Source of the DNA: Planctomycetota bacterium
GTDB taxonomy: Bacteria; Planctomycetota; Planctomycetia; Gemmatales; Gemmataceae
DNA: 64,000 nucleotides
Direction: 5' to 3'
Assembly: GCA_016191165.1 (NCBI GenBank)
Contig: JACPPF010000087.1
Location: forward strand, 62,001 to 126,000
In this document: positions 35,152 through 42,492 of the stretch, piece after piece
Layout: each line of letters starts with the position of its first letter
How positions within the stretch are numbered: position 1 is the first letter of the stretch
The notes under the pieces: model-generated
Databases searched by the model: none
Told to the model about the DNA's origin: nothing
The model's input: the letters and a program-made list of their open reading frames with translations, nothing else
Translations under genes and position numbers: made by a program

Positions 35152-36057
35152 TTACACGATGGCACCGTCCGGTATTGGAATGATGCCAGTTTTGGGAGTC
35201 CGGCCTCGGTACTTCACGCAATCCGGACACGGCGGCTCGCCGCCGTCCGGGTCGCGGCGGACGATGGTGTTCCAGGCGAAGTAAGCGTCGCACGTCTCGG
35301 CGATGCCGAGCTGCTCCCGCACAATGTCATGGTCACGCAGGGTCCACGAGGGATCGATCTTCACCTGGAGAAAATTACGGTCGCCGAGTTGTTCGATGAG
35401 CCGGCCATAGCGATTGTCGGCTCCGCGCGTGAGCTGCCCGAGCGAAACCATGCCGACGATGCTGTCAAGAAAGTGGATCGTAAAGATATCCGCGCCGTCG
35501 CTCGGCGGATCAAGGCGGATGCCTTGCGTCTGGGCTTGTTCATGGGCGCCATACCGCGATGCACAAATGCAGCGAAAGCACGGTCGCAAATCCTCATGCC
35601 AGAAGATGACTTCTCCGGCTCGGCCGCCGCGATATAGGCCCACCCAGATCGCCGGGATTCCTAAGCGCAGTGCGACTTGGTTGCCGAAAGCTTGTGCCTT
35701 AAACGAATCCGTGCAGAACAGCAGCAAGTTACAATCGCCGAAGTGGGCGTCGATTGCCTCCTCGGAGAGTGTTGTGAAATCCACCGGCAACCCGAGGACC
35801 TCGGCCTCCCGGTTGATGCTCGCGACCAGCGCGGCGGCGGCTTCGACCTTGAAGTGGCCGACGTGGGCGGCCATGTGTCCTTGCCGCGCAAGATTTGCGG
35901 ATTCGAGCATGTCAGGATCCGCGAGGACGAAATGCTGAATGCCGCAGCGGGCAAGGTCGCAAATGAGTCCCATGCTGCCACCAGCTCCAATGACGCCCAC
36001 TTTGGCGTTCAGGGTGCGTTCGATGTCGAGCGAGCTTTTCAGTCGATTGAGATTCAT
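35152..36057 (-). CDS. E1/ThiF-like adenylating enzyme
   Basis: 301 residues. The Rossmann loop VGVIGAGGSMG (20-30), the DPD strand end and the LARQGH segment (ATP/Arg-finger region) are those of the ThiF/MoeB/E1 superfamily, which adenylates the C-terminus of a ubiquitin-like protein or peptide. Two cysteine pairs, CFRC (about 171-174) and CPDC (about 276-279), probably bind zinc. GAGGAG precedes the start. Neighbouring JAMM and E2-like genes indicate a ubiquitin-like conjugation pathway rather than sulfur transfer for thiamine or molybdopterin. Confidence 0.8.
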   Translation of the reverse strand: MNLNRLKSSLDIERTLNAKVGVIGAGGSMGLICDLARCGIQHFVLADPDMLESANLARQGHMAAHVGHFKVEAAAALVASINREAEVLGLPVDFTTLSEEAIDAHFGDCNLLLFCTDSFKAQAFGNQVALRLGIPAIWVGLYRGGRAGEVIFWHEDLRPCFRCICASRYGAHEQAQTQGIRLDPPSDGADIFTIHFLDSIVGMVSLGQLTRGADNRYGRLIEQLGDRNFLQVKIDPSWTLRDHDIVREQLGIAETCDAYFAWNTIVRRDPDGGEPPCPDCVKYRGRTPKTGIIPIPDGAIV

Positions 36058-36119
36058 GGTTGTTCTCCTCGCATTGAAAGTTTGAACAAGGCCGGCCGAA
36101 CACGTACCGGCCTGGAAAG

Positions 36120-36758
36120 TCAGAACAGGATTAACTGCGCGGCTTGCACGACACGTTGCTCGTGCGGACGGACGACGTAGGGAATCAGAATTCCGTCACA
36201 GAAGATGGGCAAAAGGAACTCCTTGAGATCCTTGTTTTTTTCGTTCGCGAAGGATTTTCGAACATACGCAAGGTCGCCGCTGCTTGGTTGTCCGCAGCCT
36301 GGGGGATGGGAATGAACCAGGCCTTTGCAATCGAGTCCGCATTCGAGCATCCTCTTAAGCACGCGATTGAGGCCTGCGGCGTCCAGAGTGAAGGACGCTG
36401 CGGTTGCCTTTCCGTTCTTATCGGGAACATAGTGCGTTACGACGGGTGACCCTTTGAGTCCGATGAGTGCGCCGCCGGCTTCGTGCGGGACTGATGCGAG
36501 GTGCCGCATGATGTCGAGGTACGGCGCCTGTAGCATTCGAATGGACGGAAGCGGACGAGACCACGTTGCGACCTTCGGAGGATCGTCACACTTCTGGTCG
36601 CTCGTGCTGGCGTGGGGGATTCGTGGGTTGTCGTCGGGCAGCTCGTCGTCCGGCGAAAAGAGGTCGTAGGGCGGCAGGCCAAATGGAAATTCGGGGTCGA
36701 ACGGGAAGGCGCCGCACTGAAGTAATTCAGGGAATTGGCGGAAAAGGAACGGGGCCAT
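36120..36758 (-). CDS. JAMM/MPN+ (JAB) metalloprotease
   Basis: 212 residues from the ATG at 36758 (CGGAG upstream). The full JAMM zinc signature is visible: Glu93 in HEAGGALIG, then His149, His151, Ser159 and Asp162 in HSHPPGCGQPSSGD. These residues bind zinc and activate water to cut isopeptide or peptide bonds after ubiquitin-like proteins. A Pro/Asp-rich N-terminal region of about 60 residues precedes the domain. Together with the E1-like gene downstream and the E2-like gene upstream it suggests reversible tagging of proteins, or processing of a precursor. Confidence 0.85.
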   Translation of the reverse strand: MAPFLFRQFPELLQCGAFPFDPEFPFGLPPYDLFSPDDELPDDNPRIPHASTSDQKCDDPPKVATWSRPLPSIRMLQAPYLDIMRHLASVPHEAGGALIGLKGSPVVTHYVPDKNGKATAASFTLDAAGLNRVLKRMLECGLDCKGLVHSHPPGCGQPSSGDLAYVRKSFANEKNKDLKEFLLPIFCDGILIPYVVRPHEQRVVQAAQLILF

Positions 36759-36829
36759 TTGAATGCTCCGAGTGATGTGGTTGGTCGAAAGGGGAGAGAC
36801 CATCTCTCCCCTTGGGCTTGGCGGGTTGG

Positions 36830-36931
36830 CTACCGATGGAGCGTGCCATCATCGATTTCCTCGATGCCGTGCAGCGTTCCGTCGTCGATCTCTTCGATGC
36901 CGAAGAGAACACCGGGCAGGATTTCGGTCAT
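36830..36931 (-). CDS. 33-residue peptide with a tandem repeat
   Basis: The ATG at 36931 follows an ideal ribosome-binding site (AAGGAGGTGAT, 6 nt before). The peptide starts MTEILPGVLF and then repeats GIEEIDDGTLH twice, ending HR. The two DNA copies differ at several third positions, so selection on the peptide rather than a fresh duplication is likely. It lies between the E2-like and JAMM genes. It could be a substrate tag, a modified-peptide precursor or an assembly factor. Confidence 0.6.
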   Translation of the reverse strand: MTEILPGVLFGIEEIDDGTLHGIEEIDDGTLHR

Positions 36932-36979
36932 GGTTATCACCTCCTTTCGCGATGTTGAAGGCTCGGGGCGAGCGATGGT

Positions 36980-37273
36980 TTACACATCAACGCTGCCGCC
37001 GGAGTTGTCAAAGCGGCCCGTGCGGATGTACCGGGAGTACCGCTTCATCCAGAGCGAAGCGATGGCTTTGGCGCGATCGAGGGTCCTGGGCTCGTACCCT
37101 GGCTTCACGCAGATTTCTCCGCTGTCGTAGCGGTGATGGGTCTGAGAGTCGTTGCCATAGGGATCGCCGGGGCACCCAACGGCAACGATCTTGAGGTAAC
37201 TTCCGACCGGCCGATATTCGATCGTGTACTCGTCGGCGCCGTCGATGCGGTAGCGTTTCGTAACAGTTGCCAT
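36980..37273 (-). CDS. E2-like (ubiquitin-conjugating-fold) protein
   Basis: 97 residues. The C-terminal half HHRYDSGEICVKPGYEPRTLDRAKAIASLWMKRYSRYIRTGRF follows the bacterial E2-like pattern: a His-rich turn, a G-x-I-C strand with candidate catalytic Cys55, a helix and a Trp/Tyr-rich end with TGRF. The N-terminal half supplies strands (YTIEYRPVGSYLKIVAVG). AAAGGA precedes the start. Assignment is by pattern and context with E1-like and JAMM genes; structure prediction would settle it. Confidence 0.55.
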   Translation of the reverse strand: MATVTKRYRIDGADEYTIEYRPVGSYLKIVAVGCPGDPYGNDSQTHHRYDSGEICVKPGYEPRTLDRAKAIASLWMKRYSRYIRTGRFDNSGGSVDV

Positions 37274-37312
37274 GGGAATCGTGTCCTTTCTGATAGGGCG
37301 ATGACGCGGGAT

Positions 37313-37537
37313 CTACTCGGCAACTTTGCCGTTGCCATTCTGTTTCTCGTGCTGGCGGTGACGGAAGCGAAGGAGCTTCGTCAGTTCGGGAATGCAGATG
37401 ACGGCGTGCTGGATCGTCCCGTCGGTCGTCGAGATCTCCACAGCCTCGCCGGTCTTTTGCGAATACTCGCATTCGGCGTCGCTGTGAAACGCATGGATGA
37501 GAATGTCCTTCGCCTCGGTTGCGACTTGCTGTGTCAT
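37313..37537 (-). CDS. small hypothetical protein of the ubiquitin-like operon
   Basis: 74 residues, GAGGAG upstream. IQHAVICIPELTKLLRFRH in the second half may form a strand and a helix; the tail is Gly/Asn/Lys-rich and lacks a di-glycine end. By position it could be the ubiquitin-like modifier or an adaptor, but the sequence alone does not show a beta-grasp fold. Confidence 0.5.
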   Translation of the reverse strand: MTQQVATEAKDILIHAFHSDAECEYSQKTGEAVEISTTDGTIQHAVICIPELTKLLRFRHRQHEKQNGNGKVAE

Positions 37538-37573
37538 TTTTGCTCCTCGTGAGTTACGTGTTGATCGACTCTA

Positions 37574-37738
37574 TTAAGAAGGACAAACAACTTCCCGTTG
37601 CACTACAGTTGCCGCGGAAATTTCCGGGAAATTATCATCGCGTACTTCCTGCGTCGCATCCTCGGGATCATCGGGCACTGGGCCGCCGTCGGTTCCCCAT
37701 TGGTCCAGGGAATATCGATGAAATTCGGAATCGGTCAT
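37574..37738 (-). CDS. 54-residue acidic protein, first gene of the operon
   Basis: The ATG at 37738 follows GAAGGAG. The product MTDSEFHRYSLDQWGTDGG... is acidic and probably unstructured. It is 36 bp upstream of the next gene on the same strand and appears to open the nine-gene operon. No family recognised. Good ribosome-binding site and clean spacing support it despite the short length. Confidence 0.5.
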   Translation of the reverse strand: MTDSEFHRYSLDQWGTDGGPVPDDPEDATQEVRDDNFPEISAATVVQREVVCPS

Positions 37739-37936
37739 GGAAGTTCTCCTTCAATCGAGGAAAAGGGCGAAAGCGTGACTGCCTAAAGGAGAGACAGCGG
37801 AGCGGGTTGACCGGCTACAGAAGGGAGATAAAGATTTCGGAAGACGTGTAGTAGTGGTCGTCGCGTCAGTGTCATTGCTCATACCACCGGCCAGAATGCC
37901 GGTGCTTCAAAAAGCACAGCGAATGGGCAAATCCAA

Positions 37937-38173
37937 ATGGGCAAACTTAAGAGGAATGGCCAGGAGAAAGCCGTAGTTGGCGACTGCGGAATGACACCGG
38001 ACGATTTGTCAGATTGGTTTGTTGCTTTCGATCCGGACGCCTTTGAGCGTTGGTGTAACGAGCAAGGGATAGCACCGAATAGACGCGATAAAGCGGCTGT
38101 TCGGACATGGACAGGCGCATGGTTGTTCGGGCCGGTTTCGCTCCGAGAAAGGGAACTTGATATGCATCGATAG
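37937..38173 (+). CDS. small hypothetical protein
   Basis: 78 residues. DDLSDWFVAFDPDAFERWCNEQGIAPNRRDKAAVRTWTGAWLFG reads like a real helical protein, whereas the opposite strand reads poorly. There is no clear ribosome-binding site at the first ATG; an internal ATG (37991) is an alternative start. Role unknown. Confidence 0.4.
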   Translation: MGKLKRNGQEKAVVGDCGMTPDDLSDWFVAFDPDAFERWCNEQGIAPNRRDKAAVRTWTGAWLFGPVSLRERELDMHR

Positions 38174-38226
38174 TTCACGAAAGGGTGTGCAGACGAGAAC
38201 GACCTTGAAGTGATGAAAAAAATGAA

Positions 38227-41200
38227 TCATGAATCAATCTCTTCAATTGCCCATGCATATCCTATGCGTCGCGATTCTTCAATCGCTTTTTGCAAGACAA
38301 CGGTCCCATTCGGATCGTCTCGTTCAGCCATCAATCGGCCACGCGCAATCTCTGTGTCAATGAGAAGATGTTGATAATTGCCGGTGCGGGCGTAACGGTC
38401 CGACGTAGCAAGGGCACCGTAAGCCTCTTGCGCGTCACCCGCGTTCGCTCCGGGCAATGCGGCGACAAGAGCGCATGCTTGTGCTTTCAACAATTGGATG
38501 ACGGACCGATGATAAAACGTGTTGTATCGTCGCTCCGGAAAATCTTTATAGGTTTGTTCAACTGCCTGGCTGAATTCGTGAGGGGTCATTTCACCGCTGA
38601 TGGTTTTTCTGCGAACAAGGAAAAGCTTGGCGGTTATCACAGAGGTACGCCAATCGTAATGAGTTCCATGCTTGTCCGGTGCGGGTTCTTGAGAGGACAT
38701 GACATCTAGGTACTTGGACATGTCCTCGAATGAAGTTGCATGATGGATCATTGACAACCATTTGCAATATAAGACTCTGATGGAAAGGAGTGGTGCCAAT
38801 GCCGATGCGGCGTCGAAGTCGATCTGAGCACCCACCCAATCGCCGGCCAAATCCTTCGCATACGCTCGAAGTCCAAGACAGTCAGCCTGTTGCTGAGGGG
38901 TGCCAGAAAGCGGAAATGCCAGATCTGCAAATTCTGTCGCACGTTGAATCTCCCCGGTATACAGTTCCAGCATGGCCGTACCGAATTGTGCTAAGAACAT
39001 CGCAGGTCTAAGACGTATCACCGACAGACGATCGCACGCCCGATATGCGACCTGTTTTGCGTCCGCTGTTCGTCCGACATGCGCTAAGCAAGTTGCCGTC
39101 GCCAAGTCAAAGAGTGATGACGTGAGAGGGTCATCGAAAATGGGCCCAGCCGCAAAACTGTGTCCGCGATAGAAATGGCTTGCAATAGAAAGACGCAAAT
39201 CCCACTCTTGCAAGCGAGTGACCATATAAAACGACGTCGGCAAATGAATTTGCTTGGTTGGCTGGTACAAAAAACTCAGTGGTCCCCACCCAAACCGGCC
39301 CATTAATTTTGCAAGAAAAATGCACACAGACTCTCCGAGTGGCAGGTGAGTAAGAAAGCCCCAGGTGCGCATCTGTGTTGTCAGCCACGCTTCGCCGGAA
39401 AGATGGTCTGGCTCGTCCAACCTAGCAGTCAAAACTGCCAAAGCATGCCAAATCAAATCACCCGCGCACCCGTGTCCAATGGCTTCGGCAATGGTCCGCG
39501 CTGCGGCCTTCTGATTTTCGATTTGGATTTTGAACTCTATCGTGGAATCTTCAAGCACCGACAGCCTCTCTTTGCATTGCGCGAGAATCGCGTAGAAGAG
39601 CTGACGGTTTGCAATCTTCCAGGCGTCAGATTTACCTTCCTGAATTCGCTTTCTGAAAAAGTTCCTCACAATAGGATGGACATCGAGGATTCGCGAAACG
39701 CGTTCCTTCGAAACGCGTTCCTCGTACTCTGACAGAAGCCCGTACTGACGCAGCCTTCCGATGGCTTCATTCAGTTCTAGGCAAATGACCTCTTTCGGTG
39801 ATGAACAGATGCCTTCGATCGGGATTTCCATTAGGGGATCCAGTTCGGGAAGTGCAATCGGATGGTCGAAGACTGCAAGGGCTCGCAAGACGAACAATTC
39901 TGTGTAGCGTTTGTCGGATTCGAGCGCTTGTTCATACGCCGCGATGACCCGCTCGGCATGGCGGCCAGGTCCTGTCGTCGGAGATATAGGGATCTCGCGT
40001 CGGGGATCGCCTTCAAGGTAGGTGACTAGGTATTTGCCTGCAAGTATCAACCCGAGTGGATAGCCTTCGTATTCTTTGATTAACGACAGGATGGAAGGTC
40101 GGTCATCCGCATCAAGCAAATCTGATTGAACACCGATGTCATTCAATAACGCCCGTGCCGCGTCTTCCAACAGCTCCTCCAGGGCAAAGGTGGATACGCC
40201 TCGTCGATCGGTCGTCAAGTCCGACGGCTTAAAGCGAGTCGTCAAAATGCAAATGCCCTGGAAATCTCGCTCAAGCAGACGCATTAGAAAATCAACGAAA
40301 GCTGCATCTCGAAAATGAGTGCCGCGGTTTGTTTCCGGCGGGTTTTGAATTACTTCCGTCCCGTCAATTACGAGGACCGTCGGTTGTCTTGTTACAAGTG
40401 CGGCAAGCCTTTCCGATTGCTCATGCAATGTTCCGCCGGTTGGATCGGGATCGCCGAAGTGGGCCAGTGCGGATCGAAAGAAAAAACTCGAATCAATGCC
40501 TCCAGACTCTTTTTGGCCCTGTCGATAAAACGAATAGCCGAAGCCACAGACCATGTTTTTCCAACCGGACTCTTTTAGGTCATTCACCCACCTCTTCACT
40601 AATGCAGTCTTGCCGAAGCCACCGAAGGCATGGATTACGACAATCTTGTTCTCGCCTTCTGCCAAGGATTGATTCAAGAATTGCAGTTCATCGACTCTCC
40701 CGAAAAGTGGCGACTCGGTCGCAACACGATCGAGGAAACTGAAATTGAAGGCCTTGCCCAAGTCAATCGGATCGCCTGCCTGCGCGGAAGTCTCTTGATT
40801 GACACCCACCCCTGCGACCGAGACCGGTTTCGTGGCAGCTCTGTGATCCGTCGGAGTGCACTCGGCGATGTTCGGCGGTGTCGCATGAGGCTCTGCACGG
40901 CTCTCTGATCCTGTCCACCGCGCGTTCAATGCAGTTGCAAGTGATTTCAGGCTTGCTGGCTCGTTCGAGATACAGTTACCGTCCCAAAAAAGGTCGATCT
41001 CATTTGGTGAGAGCTGATTGTAATCAAATAGAACGTAGTACCCGCCATTCCTTTTTCCTTTCTTAATGCACGTGTGAATGAAGCGGCGCTTGGTACTTTT
41101 TTCCCTCCCGAATAGTTCCTCGTGCCAATTGTTCGGTTTCTCCAATGAGTTATGCAACGAAGCCGCGGGACTTGCGTTTCCACCAGTCAGAGCCACAGGT

Positions 41201-41397
41201 TGGTCGTCCTTGTTAACAACAATTGCTGCCCTGGCGGCTACTGCAAGGAGGCCGACAGCCTGTATGGCCTGTCGATCCCGAATAGTCTTTCGGTCGCTGG
41301 AGCGAACTTTGTCAATGGCGTCGTGCGTGAGCGTCGTCGCCACCAGCAAAGGATCCGCCTTACCTTCAAACCACAGCGAAAAATTTCTATTTTGCAT
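38227..41397 (-). CDS. STAND/NLR-type NTPase, candidate antiphage sensor
   Basis: 1056 residues. A central NB-ARC/NACHT-like module has Walker A AFGGFGKTA (257-265), Walker B VLVIDGTE (341-348), a sensor-like ICILTTRFK (382-390) and a GYPLGL motif typical of STAND proteins. The region 224-240 (FLDRVATESPLFGRVDEL) matches the usual lead-in. Residues 1-200 form an N-terminal domain I do not recognise, ending in a low-complexity linker (165-210). The last 400 residues are helical, TPR-like repeats that would sense a ligand. Such architectures act in bacterial abortive-infection immunity (Avs/NLR-related), but also in regulation. Stand-alone gene beside mobile-element genes. Confidence 0.7.
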   Translation of the reverse strand: MQNRNFSLWFEGKADPLLVATTLTHDAIDKVRSSDRKTIRDRQAIQAVGLLAVAARAAIVVNKDDQPVALTGGNASPAASLHNSLEKPNNWHEELFGREKSTKRRFIHTCIKKGKRNGGYYVLFDYNQLSPNEIDLFWDGNCISNEPASLKSLATALNARWTGSESRAEPHATPPNIAECTPTDHRAATKPVSVAGVGVNQETSAQAGDPIDLGKAFNFSFLDRVATESPLFGRVDELQFLNQSLAEGENKIVVIHAFGGFGKTALVKRWVNDLKESGWKNMVCGFGYSFYRQGQKESGGIDSSFFFRSALAHFGDPDPTGGTLHEQSERLAALVTRQPTVLVIDGTEVIQNPPETNRGTHFRDAAFVDFLMRLLERDFQGICILTTRFKPSDLTTDRRGVSTFALEELLEDAARALLNDIGVQSDLLDADDRPSILSLIKEYEGYPLGLILAGKYLVTYLEGDPRREIPISPTTGPGRHAERVIAAYEQALESDKRYTELFVLRALAVFDHPIALPELDPLMEIPIEGICSSPKEVICLELNEAIGRLRQYGLLSEYEERVSKERVSRILDVHPIVRNFFRKRIQEGKSDAWKIANRQLFYAILAQCKERLSVLEDSTIEFKIQIENQKAAARTIAEAIGHGCAGDLIWHALAVLTARLDEPDHLSGEAWLTTQMRTWGFLTHLPLGESVCIFLAKLMGRFGWGPLSFLYQPTKQIHLPTSFYMVTRLQEWDLRLSIASHFYRGHSFAAGPIFDDPLTSSLFDLATATCLAHVGRTADAKQVAYRACDRLSVIRLRPAMFLAQFGTAMLELYTGEIQRATEFADLAFPLSGTPQQQADCLGLRAYAKDLAGDWVGAQIDFDAASALAPLLSIRVLYCKWLSMIHHATSFEDMSKYLDVMSSQEPAPDKHGTHYDWRTSVITAKLFLVRRKTISGEMTPHEFSQAVEQTYKDFPERRYNTFYHRSVIQLLKAQACALVAALPGANAGDAQEAYGALATSDRYARTGNYQHLLIDTEIARGRLMAERDDPNGTVVLQKAIEESRRIGYAWAIEEIDS

Positions 41398-41748
41398 GAC
41401 TGTGCGTTCCCTTCATTAGCCCATGCGAAGAAAAGAGTTACGACTCGGGCCGGAAGTAGAGCGGAACCAAGCGGAACTCGGCCGGAACTCGCAACGGTGG
41501 ACGACTTTTGCGCGCATGATAAACCGCCAACGTCGGAAAAATTTATGTCTGGCGGCATGCGTATGATGCACGGGAAATCCCAAAGGATTGGGACCGAGCT
41601 GTAACGAAGCTCGGCCCCGTGCCGCACCAGACCGGAAAGCACCCAGTCTGAGCGACCCGAGACCATCAGGTTGGTTCCTTGTCATCATCCATGATGACCG
41701 TGGGCCGATCAGTGCATGGTTAGATTGTCGTAAAGATGTACGCTTGTC
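41398..41748. other. non-coding stretch with structured-RNA features
   Basis: The left part should hold the NLR promoter (minus strand). On the plus strand a stem CCGAGCT/AGCTCGG (about 41602-41622) is followed, 130 bp later, by a strong terminator, with no open frame between, which would suit a small RNA or an attenuated leader for the genes at 41799 and 42130. Confidence 0.35.
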
Positions 41749-41780
41749 AAGGGTGCTTCCGGAGGAAGCACCCTTTTTTT
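41749..41780 (+). terminator. rho-independent terminator
   Basis: AAGGGTGCTTCC pairs with GGAAGCACCCTT (12 bp including the last A-T pairs) and runs into seven T. No protein gene ends just before it on this strand. Confidence 0.8.
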
Positions 41781-41798
41781 GTTTGAAGGAGTTTTCCC

Positions 41799-42038
41799 AT
41801 GCCAAATTGCACTGCGGTTCTCGCCGACGAATCCTCCGTGGACGGCAGCATGATTCGGCGGCCGCCGATTTCGTCCACTGGCGGCGGATCGGCCGTAGCC
41901 GTTCATGCCGGTGCGCCGAAACGTTGGAAACGGAAAAAAGAAGGTGGAAGAAAGCCAACCGTTTGCAGCACCTGCGGCAATCCCTTGTTCGGAGAGGGCA
42001 CGGTCGTGGTTCGTTGCGGATGGTGCGGATGGTGCTGA
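41799..42038 (+). CDS. small zinc-ribbon-like protein
   Basis: 79 residues with GAAGGAG before the ATG. The first half is Ser/Gly-rich; the end has CSTCGNPLFGEGTVVVRCGWCGWC, two CxxC pairs plus a final Cys, as in a zinc ribbon. A basic KRWKRKKEGGRK stretch would suit nucleic-acid binding. It lies directly upstream of a sigma-region-4-like gene. Moderately sure it is real because of the ribosome-binding site. Confidence 0.5.
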   Translation: MPNCTAVLADESSVDGSMIRRPPISSTGGGSAVAVHAGAPKRWKRKKEGGRKPTVCSTCGNPLFGEGTVVVRCGWCGWC

Positions 42039-42129
42039 AACCTCGAAGGATTCGCTCTGTCTCGTCGTTGCGGTTGTGCAAAAACTCTTCGCCCGTTCTC
42101 GTCACTGGTATCAAACGGAGGAATCAGCC

Positions 42130-42492
42130 ATGGCTACTCGTCACTTACGACGTTCCGAAGATCATGAGTTGTCGGCCATTTGGCCGGTCGCCTGTACGAC
42201 ACGTTGGTGCTCGATGAACGCCCAGTGCGGTAAGGAATTCGACAAAACTGACGTTCGGCGCCTACAGGTCGGGCTCCTCCTGGAGGCTGTCATCGATAAG
42301 ATCCGGGGCACGAAGTGCCGGCGGACGATTCGAACGTTGTGGCTCAATCAATGGGACAAGAAGGAGACTGCCAAGGACCTTGGTGTCTCCGAAAAGGCCA
42401 TCTCGGTGGCCCTATGTAGGTTCAAGAAAGCGGCTGCTGGAATCGTGGCGGCTCCGGAATTCCAAGAGGTTTACGAGCGTATTTTCTGCTAA
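42130..42492 (+). CDS. sigma-70 region 4-like HTH protein
   Basis: 120 residues from the ATG at 42130 (GAGGAAT upstream). Residues 75-105 (TIRTLWLNQWDKKETAKDLGVSEKAISVALCRFKKA) form a helix-turn-helix of the sigma region 4 / small-terminase type; a CTTRWCSMNAQC segment precedes it. Region 2 is missing, so it is more likely a regulator than a full sigma factor. Its 3' end overlaps the convergent serine recombinase by 4 bp; it may control that integrase. Confidence 0.6.
   Translation: MATRHLRRSEDHELSAIWPVACTTRWCSMNAQCGKEFDKTDVRRLQVGLLLEAVIDKIRGTKCRRTIRTLWLNQWDKKETAKDLGVSEKAISVALCRFKKAAAGIVAAPEFQEVYERIFC

Noticed and set aside
31674-37738. PRTRC cassette
   Set aside because: E1/ThiF and JAMM are shared with PRTRC, but no ParB-related, actin-like or other PRTRC proteins lie beside them; the neighbours are E2-like and transfer genes.
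41416-42114. 232-codon minus-strand frame before the NLR gene
   Set aside because: Arg-rich shadow that overlaps the terminator at 41749 and the plus-strand genes, which have ribosome-binding sites.
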